6,844 nucleotides of DNA from Clostridia bacterium (GTDB taxonomy: Bacteria > Bacillota > Clostridia > UBA1381): contig CAAGKL010000329.1 in NCBI GenBank assembly GCA_900770405.1, positions 1 to 6,844 on the forward strand. The letters run 5' to 3'. Under the pieces are notes generated by a model. That model did not search any database and had not been told where the DNA came from. It saw only the letters and a list, made by a program, of their open reading frames with translations. A program made the position numbers and the translations under genes. This document shows, piece after piece, positions 1 through 4,550 of this stretch. Position 1 is the stretch's first letter; each line of letters opens with the position of its first letter.

Positions 1-2
1 CC

Positions 3-515
3 TACGATAAATATATTGAAAGGGTCAGCGAGGTTGTCAAGAGCGTGTGTGAAAAGCGCAATGTCGCGCTGCCCTTCATATTTATGGAGCCGGGGCGCTC
101 AATCGTTGCGCCGGCGGGGCTTACGCTCTACACGGTCGGCGGGATTAAGGATATAAAAAATGTGCGCAAGTATATTTCAGTGGACGGCGGAATGGGGGAT
201 AACCCCCGCCATATCCTCTACGGCTCGCAGTACACCGCAGTGCCGGCGGATAGTGCGTCGGCAAAGCCGACTGAAAAAGTCACGATTGCCGGCAAATGCT
301 GCGAATCGGGCGACGTGCTGATTTCCGATGCGGAGCTTGCCGAGGTGCACGTCGGCAGCATTCTGGCGGTGCTGGCAACAGGTGCGTACAATTATTCAAT
401 GGCGTCAAATTATAACAGGATTCCGCGCCCGGCGATGGTTGCGGTGTCGGACGGCAGGGCGAAAATTGTCGTACGGCGCGAAAGCTACGAGGATTTAATA
501 AGGAATGATCTGTAA
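3..515 (+). CDS. lysA: Diaminopimelate decarboxylase, C-terminal part (5' end outside window)
   Basis: PLP-dependent fold-III decarboxylase that converts meso-diaminopimelate to L-lysine, the last step of lysine biosynthesis in the cytoplasm. The frame is open from base 3, so this is the last 170 residues of a gene that starts upstream; the PLP-binding lysine of the N-terminal barrel is therefore not visible. Counting from the first visible residue, the sequence shows the EPGR motif (29-32), the conserved DGGMGDN stretch (61-67), the GKCCESGD active-site motif with the catalytic Cys-Glu pair (C100/E101), and GAYNYSMASNYN (128-139). All are hallmarks of LysA rather than of ornithine or arginine decarboxylases. 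The stop is TAA at 513-515. No terminator hairpin follows, and the next operon's promoter begins within 30 bp, so some readthrough is possible. Nothing links it functionally to the sugar genes downstream. Confidence 0.95.
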   Translation, partial: YDKYIERVSEVVKSVCEKRNVALPFIFMEPGRSIVAPAGLTLYTVGGIKDIKNVRKYISVDGGMGDNPRHILYGSQYTAVPADSASAKPTEKVTIAGKCCESGDVLISDAELAEVHVGSILAVLATGAYNYSMASNYNRIPRPAMVAVSDGRAKIVVRRESYEDLIRNDL

Positions 516-532
516 AAAACATTGACAAATTT

Positions 533-550
533 TTGATTATTCTTGATTAT
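533..550 (+). repeat. 10-bp-period direct repeat at the lysA/VOC promoter
   Basis: TTGATTAT occurs at 533-540 and again at 543-550, giving an exact 8-bp repeat with a 10-bp period, about one helical turn. The second copy supplies the -35 element of the downstream promoter. Two identical half-sites on one face of the helix could bind a regulator directly over the -35, but the AT-rich composition makes chance plausible. Confidence 0.45.
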
Positions 551-571
551 GCGACACATATATGGTATAAT
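543..571 (+). promoter_or_regulatory. Sigma-A-type promoter of the VOC-SDR-small protein operon
   Basis: The -35 element TTGATT (543-548) is separated by 17 bp from the -10 element TATAAT (566-571). The -10 carries an extended TGG directly upstream (563-565). Transcription would start near 578, just before the AGGAGA ribosome binding site at 581-586. A perfect -35 hexamer TTGACA also lies at 522-527, 17 bp before a weak -10 GATTAT (545-550), so a second, overlapping promoter is possible. Confidence 0.8.
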
Positions 572-595
572 GAATTGAAAAGGAGAGATGCTGAA

Positions 596-985
596 ATGGT
601 ACACGGTATTGAACATACGGCAATTGCATCAAAAAATACAAAAGCACTTGCCGATTGGTACGTAGACACCTTTGGCTGCAAAATCGTTTATGATAACGGC
701 AAGGGTACATATTTTACCGCATTTGAGGACGGGAGTATGTTCGAGATTATCGTAGCCGATACGGACAAGTCCGCGGATACGGAAACTACGGCGGGTATAC
801 GCCATATTGCGCTTGCGGTCGGTTCGGAGGAGTTTGACGAAATCGTGAAGGTGCTGAAGGCAGATGCGCGCGTGGAGGAAATTCACGACGTATCGGTAAA
901 TGCGAACGGCTTGAAGCTTTACTGGTTCCGCGATATTGACGGCAATTATATGCATATCATTTATCGTCCCGAGCCGCTGGTATAA
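596..985 (+). CDS. VOC/glyoxalase-fold metalloprotein, 129 aa
   Basis: Single vicinal-oxygen-chelate (glyoxalase I/bleomycin-resistance/dioxygenase) protein, a cytoplasmic fold of paired beta-alpha-beta-beta-beta modules that normally binds one divalent metal. The ATG at 596 is chosen because AGGAGA (581-586) sits 9 bases upstream; the frame extends further upstream but would start inside the promoter. Module 1 opens with GIEHTAI (His7) and ends with GSMFEII (Glu50). Module 2 opens with IRHIAL (His70) and ends with DIDGNYMHIIYR. The usual metal-ligand positions are therefore His7, Glu50, His70 and His120, the last being His where many VOC enzymes have Glu. The length is typical of a single-domain member. 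It is followed after 20 bp by the SDR gene, so it is probably cotranscribed with it. A lyase, isomerase or epimerase acting on a sugar-derived keto compound would fit the context, but the exact reaction cannot be assigned. Confidence 0.85.
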   Translation: MVHGIEHTAIASKNTKALADWYVDTFGCKIVYDNGKGTYFTAFEDGSMFEIIVADTDKSADTETTAGIRHIALAVGSEEFDEIVKVLKADARVEEIHDVSVNANGLKLYWFRDIDGNYMHIIYRPEPLV

Positions 986-1005
986 ACGAAACGGAGGAAA
1001 GAACA

Positions 1006-1806
1006 ATGGATATTTTGGGAAAATTCAGCCTTGAGGGCAAGGTTGCGCTCATAACCGGCGCATCATACGGTATAGGCTACGCTATCGCAAAGGCTTATGC
1101 ATCTGCGGGCGCGAAAATCGTGTTCTGCGATATTAAAGAGGAGTTCGTGAACAGAGGTCTCGATTCCTACAAAAAGGACAATATCGACGCAAAGGGCTAT
1201 GTCTGCGACGTAACAAACGAGGATATGGTCAAGGATATGGTTGCGAAAATCGAGAAAGAGGTCGGCGTGATTGACATCCTAGTCAACAATGCCGGTATTA
1301 TTAAGAGAATCCCGATGTGCGATATGACCGCAGAGGAGTTCAGACAGGTTATTGATGTTGACCTGAACGCACCATTCATCGTGTCAAAGGCTGTTATTCC
1401 TTCGATGATTAAGAAGGGTCACGGCAAAATTATAAACATCTGCTCAATGATGAGCGAACTCGGACGTGAGACTGTGTCGGCATATGCTGCCGCAAAGGGC
1501 GGTCTTAAGATGCTCACACGCAACATCTGCTCTGAGTACGGCGAGCACAACATTCAGTGCAACGGTATCGGACCGGGATATATCGCAACACCGCAGACTG
1601 CGCCCCTGAGGGAGAAGCAGCCCGACGGTTCGCGCCACCCGTTTGACCAGTTTATTATCGCAAAGACACCGGCTGCACGCTGGGGCGCCCCGGAGGATCT
1701 GATGGGACCGGCTGTATTCCTTGCATCGGACGCGTCGGATTTCGTAAACGGTCACGTGCTCTATGTTGACGGCGGAATTCTGGCATATATCGGCAAGCAG
1801 CCGTGA
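1006..1806 (+). CDS. SDR-family dehydrogenase, gluconate 5-dehydrogenase / KduD-like, 266 aa
   Basis: Classical short-chain dehydrogenase/reductase of normal length. The ATG at 1006 follows GGAGG (993-997) at 8 bases. Visible motifs are the nucleotide-binding TGASYGIG (17-24), an acidic residue ending beta-2 (FCDIK, Asp42) that favours NAD(H) over NADP(H), NNAG (94-97), and the catalytic tetrad Asn121, Ser147, Tyr160, Lys164 (YAAAK). The C-terminal part, with TPAARWG, DLMGPAVFLAS, SDFVNG and a final GGILAYIGKQP, closely resembles proteins annotated as gluconate 5-dehydrogenase or 2-deoxy-D-gluconate 3-dehydrogenase (KduD) in gut Firmicutes and Bacteroidota (recalled family knowledge). Those enzymes interconvert keto and hydroxy forms of sugar acids in gluconate, uronate or pectin catabolism. 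No kduI, kdgK or kdgA is visible here, so the exact substrate is uncertain. It is the middle gene of a three-gene operon. Confidence 0.9.
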   Translation: MDILGKFSLEGKVALITGASYGIGYAIAKAYASAGAKIVFCDIKEEFVNRGLDSYKKDNIDAKGYVCDVTNEDMVKDMVAKIEKEVGVIDILVNNAGIIKRIPMCDMTAEEFRQVIDVDLNAPFIVSKAVIPSMIKKGHGKIINICSMMSELGRETVSAYAAAKGGLKMLTRNICSEYGEHNIQCNGIGPGYIATPQTAPLREKQPDGSRHPFDQFIIAKTPAARWGAPEDLMGPAVFLASDASDFVNGHVLYVDGGILAYIGKQP

Positions 1807-1835
1807 TTTATGCATCTCGTTAAGAGGTGATGCAT

Positions 1836-2012
1836 ATGAGCAATAATTGTGATTATTGTATGAATTACACATATGACGAGGATATGGAAATGATGGTATG
1901 CGCGGTTGAGCTTGACCAGGACGAGTATGCTCGGTTTGTTACCGGCTCGGTGCGCAGCTGCCCGTATTTTCGTATGGGCGACGAGTATTCCGTTGTCAGA
2001 AAGCAGAATTAA
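1836..2012 (+). CDS. Four-cysteine mini-protein, 58 aa (DUF6472-like)
   Basis: Small acidic cytoplasmic protein with no signal peptide or membrane segment. The ATG at 1836 is preferred because AGAGGTG (1823-1829) lies 6 bases upstream. GTG at 1827 and ATG at 1830 are in frame, but they fall inside or right next to that ribosome binding site. It has exactly four cysteines (Cys5, Cys8, Cys22, Cys42) arranged as CxxC, single Cys, then CPYF, and a basic tail ending VVRKQN. This pattern (CDYCMNY, YDED, CPYFR, DEY, VRKQN) resembles the short clostridial family I recall as DUF6472. Function is unknown; the cysteines could form a structural zinc site (inference). It begins 29 bp after the SDR stop and is followed after 37 bp by a strong terminator, so it is the last gene of the VOC-SDR operon. 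Confidence 0.75.
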   Translation: MSNNCDYCMNYTYDEDMEMMVCAVELDQDEYARFVTGSVRSCPYFRMGDEYSVVRKQN

Positions 2013-2043
2013 AAATGCGCCCCGACTGCGGGCGGATATTAAT

Positions 2044-2082
2044 AAAAAAGAACAGTATCGGAGTCGATACTGTTCTTTTTTT
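2044..2082 (+). terminator. Intrinsic terminator of the VOC-SDR-small protein operon, probably bidirectional
   Basis: A perfect 11-bp stem, GAACAGTATCG (2050-2060) with CGATACTGTTC (2065-2075), closes a GAGT tetraloop and is followed by seven T (2076-2082). Six A at 2044-2049 precede the stem, so the reverse strand also reads hairpin plus U-tract and could stop leftward transcripts. Confidence 0.95.
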
Positions 2083-2106
2083 GCAAGGGCTGAAAATTAC
2101 TTGTGT

Positions 2107-2131
2107 ATTGCGGGAGCAAGTGCTGCGCAAT
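2107..2131. repeat. Imperfect inverted repeat ATTGCG...CGCAAT
   Basis: ATTGCG (2107-2112) pairs with CGCAAT (2126-2131). Inside these arms AGC (2115-2117) pairs with GCT (2122-2124) around AAGT. It is followed by A residues, not T, so it is not a + strand terminator. Both flanking motifs recur about 104 and 115 bp downstream (ATTGCGGG at 2211-2218, TGCTGCGCA at 2236-2244). Confidence 0.5.
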
Positions 2132-2142
2132 AAAAAATTCCG

Positions 2143-2155
2143 TACAGTATCTGTA
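2143..2155. promoter_or_regulatory. Candidate operator TACAG-TAT-CTGTA
   Basis: A perfect 5-3-5 inverted repeat centred about 57 bp upstream of the predicted start of the 2172-2200 promoter, a position suited to an activator or upstream repressor site. Its left part ACAGTATC (2144-2151) also occurs in the terminator stem at 2052-2059. The short length leaves chance as a real alternative. Confidence 0.3.
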
Positions 2156-2171
2156 TATTATGTGACTTTTG

Positions 2172-2200
2172 TTGACTTCGGAGAATGTTAATGCTATAAT
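2172..2200 (+). promoter_or_regulatory. Strong sigma-A promoter with extended -10, upstream of the leader ORF
   Basis: TTGACT (2172-2177), a 17-bp spacer, then TATAAT (2195-2200) preceded by TGC (2192-2194). Transcription would start near 2207 and enter a leader with an AAAGGAG ribosome binding site (2221-2227). The first large gene downstream is the AraC-type regulator, about 280 bp away. Confidence 0.8.
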
Positions 2201-2234
2201 CTACAGAACGATTGCGGGTTAAAGGAGCGTTTTT

Positions 2235-2288
2235 ATGCTGCGCAGCCGATATCGAAAAAGCCGGGCAGACAAGGGAGGCTGTATTTGA
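2235..2288 (+). CDS. Possible 17-residue leader peptide
   Basis: ATG at 2235 stands 7 bases after AAAGGAG (2221-2227) and opens a 17-codon frame, MLRSRYRKSRADKGGCI, ending in TGA (2286-2288). It lies about 28 bases into the transcript predicted from the 2172-2200 promoter. The peptide is rich in Arg and Lys (7 of 17), has no hydrophobic segment, and matches no family I recognise. It may be a regulatory leader peptide, the remnant start of a decayed gene, or a chance frame. Promoter and ribosome binding site support translation; the codons themselves give no support. Confidence 0.25.
   Translation: MLRSRYRKSRADKGGCI
2237..2254. repeat. Two abutting perfect palindromes in the leader
   Basis: GCTGCGCAGC (2237-2246) and CGATATCG (2247-2254) are each perfect palindromes and directly touch, overlapping the first codons of the 17-residue ORF. 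At roughly +31 to +48 from the predicted transcription start they could be a downstream operator or form RNA structure near the start codon. Function is unknown. Confidence 0.45.
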
Positions 2289-2343
2289 ATTTTAAAAATT
2301 GAATAAAGTATCCGATTTCGAAAGAAAAATATCTATATACGCA

Positions 2344-2372
2344 TTGAAATCTACCGCTAAATATTTTATAAT
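2344..2372 (+). promoter_or_regulatory. Candidate second promoter upstream of the AraC-type gene
   Basis: TTGAAA (2344-2349), a 17-bp spacer, then TATAAT (2367-2372). The start would be near 2379. The surrounding DNA is very AT-rich, so a chance match is more likely than for the other two promoters of this gap. Confidence 0.5.
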
Positions 2373-2415
2373 AATATAAATGTAGTATTGTCAAAAATTG
2401 GTTTATGTGATTATA

Positions 2416-2444
2416 TGGACAGAAATTGAGATGTGTGGTATAAT
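2416..2444 (+). promoter_or_regulatory. Proximal promoter of the AraC-type regulator operon
   Basis: TGGACA (2416-2421, one mismatch to consensus), a 17-bp spacer, then TATAAT (2439-2444) with an extended TGG (2436-2438). Transcription would begin near 2451, about 33 bases before the ATG at 2484. Confidence 0.75.
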
Positions 2445-2483
2445 TATTAAAGCTTTACAGAATGGAAATTATGGTAAGGAATT

Positions 2484-4532
2484 ATGAAAAAACATAGACT
2501 TGATTTTACGATAACAGCGGTATTCCTGGCAGCGGTAATTGCGTCGCTTGTCGTATTTTATGCGGAAATAAAGAAGCAGTACATAGAAATTTCAAACAGT
2601 GCGGAAAGGGCAATGTATATTGCCTTTGAAAAAATTGACGACCTGCTGCGTGAAACGGAAAACATAATCGGAAATAACCGGGGCGTGATGTCGGGAGATT
2701 TTGACAATATAGCAAAGTCGGATCTGGTCGAGCTCGTGAGGGACATCGAGAGCGTGAAGCTCACGGCGTCATATGTGGAGGAGCTTGTTATATACAAAAA
2801 CAACAGTGATTTGTTTATCACATCAAACGGAACGGTGGATCGCAATTCGTTTTATAAGTATTCCTATTCGCTCAATGAGGATATGCTCAGGCGCTTTGAC
2901 GAGGCGGCGGAGAGCTTTTATCTTCCGTCGGTTGTTGCCCTATCGGACGAAGACGGCGGGGTGGGCGATGTTTTTGTTGTGCCTAAGAAAATAGATATGT
3001 ATGATGCAATGATGCTCATATTTATAAACGAAAAGTATATGATGGACTTTTGCGGCTTGTCAAAGGATAACAAGCTCTGGCAGGCGGCATTGCTTGATGC
3101 CGAGTGCGAGCCGGTTATTTCCGGCTCGGATAACCCGGATTTCGGCAAGGACTGCGACAAAAAGCTTGCTAACCGCTCAAGGTACTATCGCGGCGGCTTA
3201 TTCAGCCCGTTTGAGGATACGAAATGGTTCAATTACTTTAATATGGTGTATCATATTGAAATCAATAACCGCGTCAGTCTGACCTACTTTTTCGGCCTTA
3301 TACTTATGATAATCTGCGCGGCGGGGTTTCTGCTGTATTACCGCAGGCTGTGCGGGGCTTTGACGCGCAGGGTGAAGGAAAACGGGACAGCGCTTAAATT
3401 CGGACAGGCATTTTCGCTTGCGCTGACGGAGCAGGGCTTTGCAGCGGAGCATAAAGAGGCGCTGGAGGCTATGCTGGGCGAAGAAAATTCCGGGTATATA
3501 CTCTTTTGCATTTGCTTTACAGATATACAGAAGAAGAAACTGAAGCCGGGCATTGAACAAATTTCGGAGGCGTTTGATGCGCCGTGCGGTGTACGGCTCG
3601 CGCGGGCGGGGGCAAACAGAATAAACGGAATTGCGTGCTTTAAGAAGCATGACAAAGCCGGCGAGGATATGCTTTCGGCTGCGTTCGGAAGGGTTCTTGC
3701 TCTTGCTCGGCCTATGGGCGAGGCGGTTATTATACGAAGTGAATTTTTCAGGGATATAGCCGATGCGGCGCATATATACGATGAGCTGAAATATCTTTCT
3801 CACAACTACAGTATATCAAAAACAAACTGCGTTATTACCGGTGCTGATCTGGAGCTCAATATCGGCTGCAGTATGCCGGAGAATATCAAGCCGGTTATGA
3901 TTAGGCTGCTTGATTCAGGCGATGTAACGGAGCTGGCCGAGTATGTATCGGCGCTTGTCGATGAATATACGGCTAACGGTATAACGCTCGAAAGCTATAT
4001 TGTACTTATAAACACAATCTATCTCAGCTTTATTAATTCCGTTGAAACAAGCGGTATTGCGGAGAATGAGCTGTCCGAGCTGAAGGGGCTGTTCTTCAAA
4101 AGCGTAAAAAGTGCCGGAGAGGATTTGACGGTACACGCGTTAAAGACTACGCTGATCAATCTGATCGTGATGATACTTTCAAAGCGCAAAGCGAAGAAAC
4201 GCGATAATACCGATACGAAGCTTATGAAATATATTCACTCGCACTATAAGGAGGAAATATATCTCGACAAGGTGGCGCAGGAATTCGGCTTTACCGGCAA
4301 ATATCTTTCGGCGTATTTCAAACGCCATTTTAACATTGGATTTAACGAATACGTGACCGGCTTGCGGATTGAGGAGGCAAAAAATCTGCTGCGGACCACA
4401 GATGCGGGAATAACGGAAATTTCTGCGGCGGTCGGGTATGTAAATAACGCAACCTTCAACGTTGCATTTAAGAAGATAACCGGTCAGTCGCCGAGTGCGT
4501 ATCGGGAACAAAACCGTAAATCGGAGCAATAA
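2484..4532 (+). CDS. Membrane-bound AraC-family sensor-regulator, 682 aa
   Basis: Predicted one-component regulator: a transmembrane helix at about residues 8-27, an extracytoplasmic region of about 235 residues, a second helix at about 265-286 (LTYFFGLILMIICAAGFLLYY), a cytoplasmic linker of about 290 residues, and a C-terminal AraC/XylS double helix-turn-helix at about 581-677. The DNA-binding domain is recognisable from YLDKVAQEFGFTGKYLSAYFK and, in the second helix-turn-helix, ITEISAAVGYVNNATFNVAFKK followed by the terminal GQSPSAYR signature. Firmicutes proteins of this architecture usually sit beside LplB-type sugar ABC transporters and control them (family knowledge). I do not recognise a named domain in the external or linker regions. 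The start is ATG 2484, with AAGGA (2476-2480) only 3 bases away; a nine-codon frame beginning at ATG 2471 overlaps this start in another frame. It lies 18 bp upstream of a dehydrogenase gene, so it probably heads the operon, and autoregulation is plausible. Confidence 0.9.
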   Translation: MKKHRLDFTITAVFLAAVIASLVVFYAEIKKQYIEISNSAERAMYIAFEKIDDLLRETENIIGNNRGVMSGDFDNIAKSDLVELVRDIESVKLTASYVEELVIYKNNSDLFITSNGTVDRNSFYKYSYSLNEDMLRRFDEAAESFYLPSVVALSDEDGGVGDVFVVPKKIDMYDAMMLIFINEKYMMDFCGLSKDNKLWQAALLDAECEPVISGSDNPDFGKDCDKKLANRSRYYRGGLFSPFEDTKWFNYFNMVYHIEINNRVSLTYFFGLILMIICAAGFLLYYRRLCGALTRRVKENGTALKFGQAFSLALTEQGFAAEHKEALEAMLGEENSGYILFCICFTDIQKKKLKPGIEQISEAFDAPCGVRLARAGANRINGIACFKKHDKAGEDMLSAAFGRVLALARPMGEAVIIRSEFFRDIADAAHIYDELKYLSHNYSISKTNCVITGADLELNIGCSMPENIKPVMIRLLDSGDVTELAEYVSALVDEYTANGITLESYIVLINTIYLSFINSVETSGIAENELSELKGLFFKSVKSAGEDLTVHALKTTLINLIVMILSKRKAKKRDNTDTKLMKYIHSHYKEEIYLDKVAQEFGFTGKYLSAYFKRHFNIGFNEYVTGLRIEEAKNLLRTTDAGITEISAAVGYVNNATFNVAFKKITGQSPSAYREQNRKSEQ

Positions 4533-4550
4533 TGCGAAAGGGGTATAAAT

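Larger units (their letters stand above)
2083..2483 (+). other. 400-bp non-coding, signal-dense region between operons
   Basis: There is no convincing protein gene on either strand. The region is AT-rich and holds an imperfect hairpin (2107-2131), a TACAG-TAT-CTGTA inverted repeat (2143-2155), and a promoter (2172-2200) followed by an RBS and a 17-codon ORF (2235-2288). Two abutting palindromes lie at 2237-2254, and two more + strand promoters at 2344-2372 and 2416-2444 lead to the AraC-type gene at 2484. No known riboswitch class was recognised by eye. Confidence 0.7.

Noticed and set aside
533..595. Longer N-terminus for the VOC protein from an upstream TTG
   Set aside because: It would start within the promoter, before the predicted transcription start, and lacks an RBS; ATG 596 has AGGAGA at the right distance.
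1906..2133. 75-codon + strand frame overlapping the four-Cys gene
   Set aside because: It starts inside the mini-protein gene in another frame, reads through the terminator hairpin and has no RBS.
2107..2137. Intrinsic terminator at the ATTGCG/CGCAAT hairpin
   Set aside because: The hairpin is followed by A residues on the + strand; on the - strand the T-tract precedes rather than follows it.
2207..2343. Known riboswitch or T-box in the leader
   Set aside because: No conserved T-box, SAM, TPP, lysine or similar core motif was recognised, and no antiterminator/terminator pair follows; this is a by-eye judgement only.
3198..3803. 201-codon open frame on the - strand
   Set aside because: It is antisense to the AraC-type regulator, rich in Arg/Lys/Cys in a non-protein-like way, and lacks a start signal.
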